Notes: generated by a model not told the origin, from the letters alone. A DNA stretch of 64,000 bases from Paramylibacter kogurei (GCF_002742285.1 NZ_MDGM01000007.1:124001-188000); one strand, 5' to 3'; numbered from the stretch's first letter, positions 38,034-47,302 are shown. Numbers and translations: made by a program.

Positions 38034-39551
38034 ATGTCCGACTTGGCAACAAATCTTCAAAAGGCCGAAAAATACCTTCAGCGTTTTCGCGACACGGGTA
38101 TCCAAAACCGTATCGGTGGCAAAGATATGGATGGCGGTGATGGCGAAACATTCGAAACCATTTCACCTGTTGATCTTAAACCGCTTTGCAATGTTGCACG
38201 CGGAACTGTTGGTGATATCGACTTGGCGGCGAAAACCGCAATGGCTGCGTTCAAAGAATGGGCGGATTTCCCCGCCAAAGATCGCGCAAAAATCCTTCAT
38301 GAAATTGCAGATGGGATCGAGGCACGCGCCGAAGAAATTGCATTCATGGAATGTATCGACACCGGTCAATCATTGCGATTTATGTCCAAGGCCGCATTGC
38401 GCGGTGCGGCCAATTTTCGATTTTTCGCCGATAAATGTTTAACCGCTCGTGATGGGCAATCCCTTTATGCACCTGGGCAATTAAACGTCACCAACCGCAA
38501 ACCCATAGGCCCCGTTGGAATTATTACGCCTTGGAATACACCGTTCATGTTGTCCACTTGGAAAATTGCACCTGCATTGGCCGCAGGGTGCACCGTGGTG
38601 CATAAACCCGCTGAATTTTCACCAATAACGGCACGTATCCTTCTTGAAATCGCCGAGGAATCCGGCCTGCCAGCAGGTGTTTGGAACCTTGTAAATGGGA
38701 TGGGCGAAGATGCGGGTCGTGCGCTCACCGAACATCCCGATATCAAGGCCATCGGTTTTGTCGGCGAGAGCCGCACTGGCACATATATCATGCAACAAGC
38801 ATCCGAAACGTTGAAACGGTTTCATTTTGAACTCGGCGGTAAAAACCCCGTTGTGGTGTTTGATGATGCCGATTTGGAACGCGCAGCGGATGCAGCCGTC
38901 TTTATGATTTATTCGCTAAATGGCGAGCGATGCACATCATCGTCACGCCTGCTGGTCCAAGATACAATCTATGACAAATTCACTCAGATGGTCGCAAAAA
39001 AGGCAAAAAACATCACCGTCGGTCATCCCCTTGATCCAAACACCACGGTTGGCCCGCTGATTCACCCAGAACACGAACAAAAGGTGCTGGAATATCTGCA
39101 AATCGGCAAGGACGAAGGCGCAACCGTTGCTGCAGGCGGTGGACGCCCCGATAATTACACCACTGGCTGTTATGTGGCGCCAACTCTATTTACCAATGCA
39201 AACAACAACATGCGCATCGCACGCGAAGAAATCTTTGGCCCCGTGCTTACAGCAATTCCCTTCAAAGACGAAGCAGAGGCATTGGAAATCGCCAATGACA
39301 CGGAATACGGGCTGACAGGTTATTTGTGGACATCCGATGTTACACGCGCATTGCGTTTTTCAGATGCGCTCGAAGCAGGCATGATCTGGGTTAACTCTGA
39401 AAACACCCGCCACCTTCCGGCCCCGTTTGGTGGTACCAAGGCATCCGGCATTGGGCGCGATGGTGGCGATTGGTCGTTTGATTTTTACATGGAAACAAAA
39501 AATATTGCATTCGCAATGACAGAACATCGCATCCCTAAATTGGGCGGCTAA
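38034..39551 (+). CDS. hpaE: 5-Carboxymethyl-2-hydroxymuconate semialdehyde dehydrogenase
   Basis: 505 residues, NAD-dependent aldehyde dehydrogenase. GIITPWNTPFMLSTWKIAPA (about 162-181), catalytic Glu in FELGGKNPVV (about 265-274), catalytic Cys in NGERCTSSSRL (about 298-308). Oxidises the ring-cleavage product of HpaD to 5-carboxymethyl-2-hydroxymuconate. ATG at 38034 preceded by AAAAGG. Confidence 0.92.
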   Translation: MSDLATNLQKAEKYLQRFRDTGIQNRIGGKDMDGGDGETFETISPVDLKPLCNVARGTVGDIDLAAKTAMAAFKEWADFPAKDRAKILHEIADGIEARAEEIAFMECIDTGQSLRFMSKAALRGAANFRFFADKCLTARDGQSLYAPGQLNVTNRKPIGPVGIITPWNTPFMLSTWKIAPALAAGCTVVHKPAEFSPITARILLEIAEESGLPAGVWNLVNGMGEDAGRALTEHPDIKAIGFVGESRTGTYIMQQASETLKRFHFELGGKNPVVVFDDADLERAADAAVFMIYSLNGERCTSSSRLLVQDTIYDKFTQMVAKKAKNITVGHPLDPNTTVGPLIHPEHEQKVLEYLQIGKDEGATVAAGGGRPDNYTTGCYVAPTLFTNANNNMRIAREEIFGPVLTAIPFKDEAEALEIANDTEYGLTGYLWTSDVTRALRFSDALEAGMIWVNSENTRHLPAPFGGTKASGIGRDGGDWSFDFYMETKNIAFAMTEHRIPKLGG

Positions 39552-39560
39552 GGAGAAAAC

Positions 39561-40541
39561 ATGTCACTACCAGCACCCGTACTTTATCCCCCGTTCAATA
39601 CAATCCGCCTCTCGCATATTGAATTGGTTGTCACTGACCTTGCTGCGTCTTCGGCGTTTTATGCTGATACTTTAGGATTGCAAATCACCCACCAAGACAG
39701 CACCCATATCTATCTGCGCGCAATGGAAGAACGCGGTCATCACTGTGTGATACTGATGAAAGGTGAAACACCTTGCGTGAATGTTTGCGGCTTCAAAGTA
39801 TTCTCTGAATCCGATCTGGACGAGGCCGAAAAATATTTCCAAAAAATTGGTCATAAGGTTGAATGGATCACCCGCCCACATCAGGGCCGCACATTGCGCA
39901 CCCATGATAACATGGGCATGCCAATCGAATTTTATCACCACATGGATCGCCTTGATCCAATCCATCAGAAATACAAACTCTATCACGGCGTAAAACCATT
40001 GCGCATTGATCATTTCAATTATTTTTCACCAGACGTGGATGCATCGGTGGATTGGTGGAATAACCTTGGCTTTCGCACCACGGAATACACAGCGGACGAA
40101 GAAACAGGGCGCAAATGGGCCGCATGGATGCATCGCAAAGGTGGCGTTCATGATGTGGCCTTTACCAATGGTACAGGGCCGCGCCTGCATCATCTGGCTT
40201 TCTGGGTTCCTACACCGCTTAACATCATCGATCTGCTCGATCTGATGTCAACAACGGGCTATGTGGCGAATATCGAGCGCGGCCCAGGTCGCCACGGAAT
40301 TTCCAACGCGTTTTTCCTATATATTCTTTGCCCAGATGGGCATCGCACAGAAATCTATTGCTCTGATTATCAAACCGTTGATCCAGACCTTGAACCGATC
40401 AAATGGGATCTCAAGGATCCTCAACGCCAAACACTCTGGGGGGCTCCTGCCCCCAAAAGCTGGTTCAACCACGGATCAACGTTCAAAGACGTTCCCCTGA
40501 AAAAATCCACGTTGGCAGCGCAACCCATTATCGCACCATAA
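39561..40541 (+). CDS. hpaD: 3,4-Dihydroxyphenylacetate 2,3-dioxygenase
   Basis: 326-residue type I extradiol dioxygenase (VOC fold, homoprotocatechuate class). Predicted metal ligands are His151 (RIDHFN), His211 (LHHLAF) and Glu264 (HRTEIY); second-sphere His197, His245 and Tyr254 match active-site residues of known HPCD enzymes by spacing. Opens the catechol ring of homoprotocatechuate. AGGAGAAAAC supplies the ribosome site. Final gene of hpaF-E-D. Confidence 0.93.
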   Translation: MSLPAPVLYPPFNTIRLSHIELVVTDLAASSAFYADTLGLQITHQDSTHIYLRAMEERGHHCVILMKGETPCVNVCGFKVFSESDLDEAEKYFQKIGHKVEWITRPHQGRTLRTHDNMGMPIEFYHHMDRLDPIHQKYKLYHGVKPLRIDHFNYFSPDVDASVDWWNNLGFRTTEYTADEETGRKWAAWMHRKGGVHDVAFTNGTGPRLHHLAFWVPTPLNIIDLLDLMSTTGYVANIERGPGRHGISNAFFLYILCPDGHRTEIYCSDYQTVDPDLEPIKWDLKDPQRQTLWGAPAPKSWFNHGSTFKDVPLKKSTLAAQPIIAP

Positions 40542-40547
40542 CTTTGC

Positions 40548-40574
40548 TTGGGGGCATAACGCCCCCAACTCCAA
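40548..40574 (+). terminator. Hairpin after hpaD
   Basis: TTGGGGGC-ATAAC-GCCCCCAA, 6 bp after the hpaD stop, followed by CTCCAAATGTTT. Strong stem, weak T-tract; probable terminator. Confidence 0.6.
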
Positions 40575-40595
40575 ATGTTTTAAATATCCAAATTA

Positions 40596-41195
40596 CTACG
40601 CGCGCGGCTTGGCCAATTGCCATTCCAAATGCGCTTTTACCGTTGGCCATTCACTGTTGATGATGGAATAAACGGCCGTGTCGCGTAGCGTACCATTCGC
40701 CATCTTCATATGATTGCGCAAAATCCCATCTGGTTTTGCGCCCAATCGCTTAATCGCACGGCGGCTTTGCAAATTCACAACATGGGTGCGAAATTCAACC
40801 GCGATGCAGTCAAGCGTCTCGAATGCATGGGTCAACATTAACAGTTTACATTCCGTATTGATGCCTGATCGTTGCACCGCTTTGCGATACCATGTCGATC
40901 CGATTTCCACTCGTTTGTTCTGGGCGTCAATATTCATAAATGTCGTCATGCCAACGGCATGCCCGCTGGATTGATCAATGATCGCAAATGGTTGCATTGA
41001 ACCCATTTTGCGCAATGCCCGCCTGCGATCAATTTCATCTGCGACGCCATCGGGGGCAGGCACCCATGTGTACCACAATTTATGTAACTCCCCATCCGCA
41101 GACGCTGCTTTCAAATCGTCACAATGCGCCATGCAAAGCGGCTCTAACTTTACAAGCTTACCCTCAAGCACCACATCATCTGGCCATACTGTCAT
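40596..41195 (-). CDS. GNAT family N-acetyltransferase (RimJ/RimL-like)
   Basis: 199 residues. N-terminal LEGKLVKLEPLCMAHCDDL and the closing segments VEIGSTWYRKAVQRSGINTE (acetyl-CoA loop region), FRTHVVNLQSRRAIKRLGAK (about 138-157) are typical of RimL-type enzymes that acetylate protein N-termini or small amines. The stop lies shortly after the hpaD terminator on the opposite strand. Substrate unknown. Confidence 0.82.
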   Translation of the reverse strand: MTVWPDDVVLEGKLVKLEPLCMAHCDDLKAASADGELHKLWYTWVPAPDGVADEIDRRRALRKMGSMQPFAIIDQSSGHAVGMTTFMNIDAQNKRVEIGSTWYRKAVQRSGINTECKLLMLTHAFETLDCIAVEFRTHVVNLQSRRAIKRLGAKPDGILRNHMKMANGTLRDTAVYSIINSEWPTVKAHLEWQLAKPRA

Positions 41196-41362
41196 TTGAA
41201 ATTCTCCAATTGGTTACGCAAATTCAACCAAACCTGACGCCTATCATCCAGCATTTTTTCACAGATTTGGCAAAGTTAAAAATAGCTACGGTTTACAAAC
41301 CAACCACTGTCACGTTAGGTCTGTGCCCAAGACAAACGAAATACACATTATCGGAGTCCCCC

Positions 41363-41755
41363 TTGACCAATCAAAAACCAGACAGCACGGAATTTTTCAA
41401 CGAAGATGTCGCCACATTCGGTGATCGTCTCGAAGCGGCGCGCAATGCCAAGGGGCTGACCACCACTGCGCTGGCCGAAAAGTTGGGCGTGAAGAAGAAA
41501 ACCGTGAAGGCATGGGAAAACGACACTGTCGAACCGCGTGCGAACCGTATTCAAATGCTGGCGGGTCTGTTGAACGTTTCCATTATTTGGCTGATCAATG
41601 GCGAAGCAAACGGAACCGAAAATGTCGCGCAAAGCTTTGATCGACCAGAAGGTGTGAATGATACGCTTGGTGAAATTGCCAGCCTAAAATCCACGCTAAC
41701 CCATGCGCTTGAACGTTTAGATAACCTTGAAACACGGCTGCGCGATCTCAATTAA
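41363..41755 (+). CDS. XRE-family helix-turn-helix regulator with C-terminal coiled coil
   Basis: 130 residues. An HTH_3 domain (about 20-75) contains LTTTALAEKLGVKKKTVKAW and IQMLAGLLNVSIIWLINGE; the C-terminus (about 100-130) is a short coiled coil (LKSTLTHALERLDNLETRL). The start is a TTG at 41363 with GGAG 6-7 nt upstream; there is no ATG at the right place. Divergent from the GNAT gene. Target genes unknown. Confidence 0.8.
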   Translation: MTNQKPDSTEFFNEDVATFGDRLEAARNAKGLTTTALAEKLGVKKKTVKAWENDTVEPRANRIQMLAGLLNVSIIWLINGEANGTENVAQSFDRPEGVNDTLGEIASLKSTLTHALERLDNLETRLRDLN

Positions 41756-41768
41756 CCGCGCGTGCCGA

Positions 41769-42473
41769 TTATTTCGAAACAGGTAATTCAGAAACACCGC
41801 CATGTGCCGCTGACCATTCCAGCGGCGCATTCAAAAATGCCTCCACCTGATCCAATTTATCGGCACTGAATTTGCCCTGATCGCGCGCAACCTTCAAAAC
41901 ATCCCACCACGTAACCAAATAATGCAGCTTCAACCCATTTTCGGCCAGCATTTCATGGGTGTTCTTGAAAATATCGTAATAAAACACAACCAATGTATGG
42001 TCACATTTCGCACCCGCTTTGCGGATAGCCTCGGCAAACATTAATTTTGACCCGCCATCGGTGGTCAAGTCTTCCACCAACAATACACGCTGATCTTCGG
42101 AAATATCACCCTCAATCTGTGCATCGCGGCCATAACCTTTGGGTTTTTTGCGCACATATTGCATGGGCAACCCCATCCGCTCGGAAATCCACGCGGCAAA
42201 AGGAATACCCGCTGTTTCACCACCTGCGGCGGCATCAAATTGTTCAAATCCAACATCGCGATACAATGTTGCCACCGCAAAATCCATCAACGCGGACCGG
42301 ATACGCGGATAGCTGATCAATTTGCGACAATCAATATAAACGGGTGATGCCAAACCAGAGGCAAATTTATAAGGCTCTTCTGGTCGAAACTTGACTGCAT
42401 CAATTTCAAGCAACATCGATGCCGCCAATTCGGCCATTACGGTTTTTTCGGGGAACGTGTTTGGAAATGTCAT
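41769..42473 (-). CDS. pyrE: Orotate phosphoribosyltransferase
   Basis: 234 residues; adds PRPP ribose-5-phosphate to orotate in pyrimidine synthesis. The PRPP-binding signature [13 protein letters not shown] is at about 128-140, with an upstream [17 protein letters not shown] lysine-rich loop. ATG 42473 has AGGACAATCCG upstream; 32 further in-frame codons exist but are probably not translated. Stand-alone here (pyrC not adjacent), 104 bp from the divergent acyl-CoA ligase. Confidence 0.95.
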   Translation of the reverse strand: MTFPNTFPEKTVMAELAASMLLEIDAVKFRPEEPYKFASGLASPVYIDCRKLISYPRIRSALMDFAVATLYRDVGFEQFDAAAGGETAGIPFAAWISERMGLPMQYVRKKPKGYGRDAQIEGDISEDQRVLLVEDLTTDGGSKLMFAEAIRKAGAKCDHTLVVFYYDIFKNTHEMLAENGLKLHYLVTWWDVLKVARDQGKFSADKLDQVEAFLNAPLEWSAAHGGVSELPVSK

Positions 42474-42577
42474 CGGATTGTCCTGCTGTTTGCGCTCCAC
42501 AGGGTTTAGCCAGATTCGCCCGCGCTGCCAAGGCTGTGATTGCACCTGATTGCCGCGCGGTTTAGACATTTATCACC

Positions 42578-43774
42578 ATGACAATTAATTTGACCACAAA
42601 ACCGATGCGATGGGCACAGAATATACCGCTTCAATCGGGGTATGCTTTGTGGGCGAATGCACTGGCGCGGGAAGTGTATGTGGTGATTTGCTTGCGCGAT
42701 CCCATACATGCGATGGCTGCATTCTTTGGGGTTTTGTCCACTGGGCGTATGTGTGGCGTTGCCAGTGTTGAGATTGCGCAAAACCTATCCGATGAATTCG
42801 TGATATTGGATACGCCCTGTGCTCCCTCTTCTACTCCGCTGCCCGAACATGAATCAACGCATTTCATCACATTTAGCGGTGGTACTACAGGCACGCCCAA
42901 GGCCATTTTACGCCGCACCAAAAGCTGGATTTACAGCTTTGAACGCCAAGGTATCACAACATCGGATCGCGTGGCGGTATTGGGTGATCTTTCACATTCG
43001 CTTGCGTTTTATGGCGCGACAGAGGCTGCGAATATTGGCGCTCAAATCGCATTCCTGACACCGCGCAGCGATCTTTCAAAATACGATATCAACGTCATTT
43101 ACGCCACCCCGACACAGCTTAAACTTCTGTGCAAACACATCGAAACACACCCCAATGTCACATCCATTTTCATTGGTGGTGGTGCGTTAAATGCAACCGG
43201 TCATGAATTGATCACCCGTCATTTTCCAAATGCGAAAATACGCGTTTTTTATGGCGCGGCGGAAACCAGTTTTATCACCATCAGTGACGCCAACACGCCC
43301 CTTGGATCGGTTGGCAAACCTTATGCTGGCGTCACGGTGCAAATCCGCGACGGTGGCATCTTCGTACACAGCCCGATGATCGGTGAACGTTATCTTTCAT
43401 CAGATCAAATAATCGCTGGCAGTGATGGTTTTGTTGATGTTGGCGAGCTTGGCCATTTTGATGACGCGGGAAATTTGTTTATCACAGGGCGGCGTGATCG
43501 CGCCGTGAATATCGCAGATCAACTTGTACATCTTGATGACATTGAACGTGCCATTTTGGCGATTGGCAGCATCGAACATGTTGCTGTTGTCGCCCTGCCC
43601 GATGTGTTGCGTGGGCATCAACTTGCCTGTGCGATTATGGGGAATGGGCGGGTGCGGGGTGTAAAACATCTGTCTGCACGATGTATATTCACGCTGAACG
43701 ATTGGCCAATCTTGCCATCGGGGAAAACCGATTATCGCCGCATCACTGCGATGATCAAGGATCGAATGACATGA
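42578..43774 (+). CDS. Short ANL-family acyl-CoA ligase, YhfT-like
   Basis: 398 residues, clearly shorter than ordinary acyl-CoA synthetases (500+) because the first part of the N-terminal domain is reduced. Core ANL motifs are present: P-loop FSGGTTGTPKAI (about 96-107), FYGAAET (about 222-228), DVGELGHFDDAGNLFITGRRD with the adenylate-binding Asp and hinge Arg (about 287-307), and catalytic Lys in LPSGKTDYRR near the C-terminus. Activates a carboxylic acid, nature unknown. Overlaps the thiolase-like gene (ATGACATGA); the pair faces bioMNY. No good ribosome site, start uncertain. Confidence 0.75.
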   Translation: MTINLTTKPMRWAQNIPLQSGYALWANALAREVYVVICLRDPIHAMAAFFGVLSTGRMCGVASVEIAQNLSDEFVILDTPCAPSSTPLPEHESTHFITFSGGTTGTPKAILRRTKSWIYSFERQGITTSDRVAVLGDLSHSLAFYGATEAANIGAQIAFLTPRSDLSKYDINVIYATPTQLKLLCKHIETHPNVTSIFIGGGALNATGHELITRHFPNAKIRVFYGAAETSFITISDANTPLGSVGKPYAGVTVQIRDGGIFVHSPMIGERYLSSDQIIAGSDGFVDVGELGHFDDAGNLFITGRRDRAVNIADQLVHLDDIERAILAIGSIEHVAVVALPDVLRGHQLACAIMGNGRVRGVKHLSARCIFTLNDWPILPSGKTDYRRITAMIKDRMT

Positions 43775-44880
43775 GCAAAAACGCCTATATCATCGCGGCA
43801 AAGCGAAGCGCGGTTATGGCGCAAAATGGTGCCTTTGCCGATATCGCATTGCATGATTTGGCTGCACCAGTGATCCGTGCTTGTTTGCATGAAACGCCGA
43901 TTGAATCCAACCAGATTGATGAAATCATTCTGTCCAATGCGCTTTATGGTGGGGGTAATCCTGCACGTATGGCGGCCCAAGCGGCCGGTTTGCCAAATGC
44001 GGTGGCCGGTTTAACAATTGATCGCCAATGCGTTGGTGGTTTGGATGCAATATTGCTCGCAGCCCGGATGATCCAATCGGGCCACGCCAACGCAATTATC
44101 GCCGGTGGCGCTGAAAGTGCATCCATGCGCCCCATTCGTATGGTACAAGGTAAAAACGGTGCGCCACCCATCCCATATGATCGCCCCGCGTTTAGCCCCT
44201 TTTCAGACCAGGACCCAGATCTGCATGTGGCAGCAAACGCATTGAATATTTCGCGTATGCGCCAAGATAACTGGGCAATGAACAGCCATGCAAAGGCAAT
44301 GGCAAACCGCACAGAATTACGACGTGAAATTGTACCCATCGGACAAACGACCCAAATTGATGATGGGTTTACCCGCGCATTGTCCCAAACCCTGTGCCAA
44401 CGTGCAAAACCGATCGTGGGTGATGTGACCGCCGCCAATACCGCAATCAATGCAGATGCAGCGGCGTTTGTTTTGGTTGTATCCGAACAGATGCTAAAAT
44501 CGCTGGGCAATCCACGCGCATTGAACATCATTGGTGGTGTCACATTGGGCGGTGATTCATCCCAACCTGCACTGGTCCCCATTGATGCGATTAACGCAAC
44601 GCTTGCATCCATTGGCCTATCGCCACAAGACATTACCCAATCTGAAATTATGGAGGCTTACGCCGCGCAAACAATTGCCTGTGTTGATGGCGCGGGATTA
44701 AACCCAGATACGGTAAATATCAAAGGGGGCGCATTGGCGCGTGGACATCCAATCGGGGCATCAGGCGCAATTTTGGCAGTGCGATTATTTCACGATTTGA
44801 CACAAAAAAATAGCGGCACAGGATTGGCCGCCATTGCCGCCGCTGGCGGATTGGGTACCGCGTTGGTGTTAGGTTCTTGA
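43771..44880 (+). CDS. Thiolase-family protein lacking the C-terminal catalytic Cys, YhfS-like
   Basis: 369 residues of thiolase fold. Nucleophile Cys87 (DRQCVGG) and His326 (ARGHPIGASG) are present. The second catalytic Cys of thiolases (in C-x-GGG-x-G) is replaced: residues 353-362 read AAIAAAGGLG, with Ala356 at that place, so standard acetyl-CoA C-acyltransferase chemistry is doubtful. The ATG at 43771 overlaps the ligase stop; a longer upstream reading is unlikely. Ends 12 bp inside the convergent bioY. Assignment as YhfS-like is inferred from context and partner, not an exact match. Confidence 0.72.
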   Translation: MSKNAYIIAAKRSAVMAQNGAFADIALHDLAAPVIRACLHETPIESNQIDEIILSNALYGGGNPARMAAQAAGLPNAVAGLTIDRQCVGGLDAILLAARMIQSGHANAIIAGGAESASMRPIRMVQGKNGAPPIPYDRPAFSPFSDQDPDLHVAANALNISRMRQDNWAMNSHAKAMANRTELRREIVPIGQTTQIDDGFTRALSQTLCQRAKPIVGDVTAANTAINADAAAFVLVVSEQMLKSLGNPRALNIIGGVTLGGDSSQPALVPIDAINATLASIGLSPQDITQSEIMEAYAAQTIACVDGAGLNPDTVNIKGGALARGHPIGASGAILAVRLFHDLTQKNSGTGLAAIAAAGGLGTALVLGS

Positions 44881-45414
44881 CATCACCGCATTCGGGCGTG
44901 CTTTGTATATCGCCTGTGTCGCAATGCCTGCCAGCAGTGCCTTCACCGCATCGCCTGGAATGAACGCTGTGACCAGAAGCAAAGCTTCTGCAAATGTTTT
45001 TTCCAGCTTCCATGCCAATCCCAAAACACCCAAAATATACAAAACAACCACGCCACCGATGATTGATCCAATCACACCAACGATCATGATATTCATATCT
45101 TTGGCGCGTTCGACGACCAGTCCTGTCACAAATGCCGCAATCGGAAAGCCAAGGAAAAATCCAACCGATGGTGATTGAATTGCTTCTAACCCATTGCGAC
45201 CGCCTGCCAAAATTGGCAAGCCAACGATGGCAAGCCCGACAAATAACAACGCCGCCAAAAATCCACGTTTTGCACCCAAAACGGTACCCGCCAACATCAC
45301 ACCCAATGATTGCGCCGTGATTGGCACGCCAAATCCAAGCGTAAGTTTTGGTAACAAACCCAGCACCGCAATCAGTGCCGCGAATAGCGCAATAAAAGTA
45401 AGATTCCGTTCCAT
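44869..45414 (-). CDS. bioY: Biotin ECF transporter substrate-binding component BioY
   Basis: 181 residues, six membrane helices. BioY signatures: VPITAQSLGVMLAGTVLGAK (about 31-50), GGRNGLEAIQSPSVGFFLGF (about 72-91), and FIPGDAVKALLAG near the C-terminus, where the K/D residues contact biotin. Binds and takes up biotin with BioM and BioN. AAGGGACAAAA precedes the ATG. Last of bioM-bioN-bioY. Confidence 0.95.
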   Translation of the reverse strand: MERNLTFIALFAALIAVLGLLPKLTLGFGVPITAQSLGVMLAGTVLGAKRGFLAALLFVGLAIVGLPILAGGRNGLEAIQSPSVGFFLGFPIAAFVTGLVVERAKDMNIMIVGVIGSIIGGVVVLYILGVLGLAWKLEKTFAEALLLVTAFIPGDAVKALLAGIATQAIYKARPNAVMSRT

Positions 45415-45423
45415 TTTTGTCCC

Positions 45424-46032
45424 TTAATGGTGCGATGTCACGCCGCCACGTGCGCGCAAAGCCTCTGATATATGTTCTGCGTCGTCAATTGCCACAAAAC
45501 ATAGCGGGAGCACAACCCGCCATCCAACACGTTTGGGGCTGCGTGCACGCCAAGACATGGCAATATCAGAACTTTTTTGAAATAAAACAGGGGTAAAGCG
45601 GATGACCATCGCAAAGGCCAACGCAATGGATCGCGTATTAATCCCCAGCATTTTTAGCGGCGACAACAACACCATCACAACCCCAATCATATCGTCCAGC
45701 CGCGTTGTCATGGTCACAAAATTTGCCAACCCGACCAGCGCAAACATTTTTAATGTGATGCGCACACCTTCGCCTGTTTGCCCCGTCAACACATGATAGA
45801 TCAGCAAAATCGCCATCATCCACGCCAAAGGTTTTAGCATTTTTAAACCCTGCGCACAGGCCATCGCGCCAAGTGTAAGGTATAAAGAGCTTACGATGCC
45901 CACAATCGACAGCAATATCGTGATATCGCGCACAGGAAACATCGCAAACGAAATCACAACCAAAAACGCGAGCTTTATCCATGCAGGGATACGATGCGCC
46001 CAACTTATCACGGGTAAAGTCAGGCTAAGCAT
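45424..46032 (-). CDS. bioN: Biotin ECF transporter transmembrane component BioN
   Basis: 202 residues, CbiQ/EcfT-type membrane coupling protein with about five helices and the cytoplasmic motif SWRARSPKRVGWRVVLPL (about 160-177) that docks on the ATPase. AGGGGAAACGG precedes the ATG, which overlaps the bioM stop by 8 bp. Small relative to EcfT but normal for BioN. Confidence 0.9.
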   Translation of the reverse strand: MLSLTLPVISWAHRIPAWIKLAFLVVISFAMFPVRDITILLSIVGIVSSLYLTLGAMACAQGLKMLKPLAWMMAILLIYHVLTGQTGEGVRITLKMFALVGLANFVTMTTRLDDMIGVVMVLLSPLKMLGINTRSIALAFAMVIRFTPVLFQKSSDIAMSWRARSPKRVGWRVVLPLCFVAIDDAEHISEALRARGGVTSHH

Positions 46033-46735
46033 CCGTTTCCCCTGCACGCGTTGTCATCTCGGCGATATATTTGGGAATGATATCTGACGGTTTCCCATCA
46101 CCTGCAATTTCGCCGTGATCCAACCAGATCACACGATCAAAATCCGCCAAAACATCCATATCATGGGTGATCAACACCACCTGCTGTTCCAACGCATCGA
46201 TGCTGCGATGCAATTGGATGGATGTTGGCAAATCCAACCCGGCATAGGGTTCATCGAATACCAACAATTTAGGCTGCATCACCAAGACCGATAACAGGCA
46301 CAGAAAATGGCGCTGACCTTGGGATAAATCATGGGTAGAACGGCTGGCCCAATCGGCGCGCCCAAATCGCGCTAAAATTTCAAGTGCTGCGCGGCGTGCT
46401 TTTTCCTTGGATTGGCCCAGTTGGGTTAACCCAAATGCAATTTCTTCTTCGCAGGTGGGGAAAATGATTTGGTGATCCGGGTTTTGAAACAACATCCCAA
46501 CGGTTTTTAACGCCGCCTTGCGATCCTTCCAAATATCAACACCATGCACACGCAATTCACCCGAATTGATCTGCAACAGACCCAAAATCACCCGTGCAAG
46601 CGTGGATTTACCTGAACCATTCGCTCCGATCAGACCGATACGTTTTTCATCCGCGTGAAATGAAACATTATTCAATACCGCTTTGCCGTGCACCGACAAA
46701 ACCACATTTTCAAGCGCTAGCCCACTCGTTTCCAT
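46025..46735 (-). CDS. bioM: Biotin ECF transporter ATPase BioM
   Basis: 236 residues, CbiO-like ABC ATPase. Walker A GANGSGKST (about 38-46), Q-loop LFQNPDHQIIFPTCEEEIAF (about 85-104), signature LSQGQRHFL, Walker B KLLVFDEPYAGLD, H-loop LITHDMD. METSGLALEN at 46735 is the chosen start; an ATG 20 codons upstream (46795) gives an unusual hydrophobic extension. First gene of the transporter operon. Confidence 0.92.
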   Translation of the reverse strand: METSGLALENVVLSVHGKAVLNNVSFHADEKRIGLIGANGSGKSTLARVILGLLQINSGELRVHGVDIWKDRKAALKTVGMLFQNPDHQIIFPTCEEEIAFGLTQLGQSKEKARRAALEILARFGRADWASRSTHDLSQGQRHFLCLLSVLVMQPKLLVFDEPYAGLDLPTSIQLHRSIDALEQQVVLITHDMDVLADFDRVIWLDHGEIAGDGKPSDIIPKYIAEMTTRAGETDA

Positions 46736-46935
46736 TCTCGCACCCAAACCTTTTGTCTTTGCAATTATCACCATTGCATCGAAAATACAGTGCAAAAGTT
46801 TCGCGTATTTAAATCGTGTTAAGGTACTGACAACCCATTCAAAACAATCTAAAAGCGAAGTTAAGGCATTTAATATTCACAACACTGAAATTTTAAAACA
46901 AATTAACAAAAACCGCCTTTAAAAATGAAATTAAA

Positions 46936-46949
46936 TTTCCATATGGAAA
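46936..46949. promoter_or_regulatory. Perfect 14-bp palindrome in an AT-rich intergenic stretch
   Basis: TTTCCATATGGAAA, 40 bp upstream of the small membrane-protein gene at 46990. The 254-bp region between bioM and that gene is AT-rich (by eye about 30% GC). Might be an operator; no regulator is adjacent. Confidence 0.45.
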
Positions 46950-46989
46950 CTACACAAGGGGTGATTTTATTATTTTAGGAGTAACAAGT

Positions 46990-47235
46990 ATGGGTCGAAT
47001 TTCATTCACCACAATCAGAGCACTTTTGCCGATTTTCGCCGCATCCGTTTTGATGGTTGTATTGGTGCCTTTCGTTGTTATTAATGACAATACCTTGGCC
47101 AGCATGATGGCAATTTCAGGGTTTATGGCGGTGGGGCTTGCATTAACATTAGTATATCATCAAATTCAGCACAGTGATTTGATTGCTCAAATCACCAAGG
47201 CTTCAAAGGATCGCGCGAAAGCGCAGAACAGTTAA
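46990..47235 (+). CDS. Small two-helix membrane protein
   Basis: 81 residues. Two transmembrane helices (about 12-32 and 36-58) and a basic C-terminal tail (KASKDRAKAQNS). TAGGAGTAACAAGT precedes the ATG, a strong ribosome site. No family recognised. Stand-alone transcript with its own upstream AT-rich region and a strong terminator. Confidence 0.65.
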   Translation: MGRISFTTIRALLPIFAASVLMVVLVPFVVINDNTLASMMAISGFMAVGLALTLVYHQIQHSDLIAQITKASKDRAKAQNS

Positions 47236-47302
47236 GGTTCTTTCGCTCTTTCAACCGTTTACCCCCCCCAAACGGTTGTTCGCTCAAGAGCTGGGACCTG
47301 GC

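Noticed and set aside
43944..44633. 229-codon minus-strand frame opposite the thiolase-like gene
   Set aside because: Lies wholly antisense to a well-supported gene; length is explained by codon-position mirroring.
46736..46990. BioR operator upstream of bioM
   Set aside because: The TTATMKATAA-type motif of alphaproteobacterial BioR was not found in this stretch.
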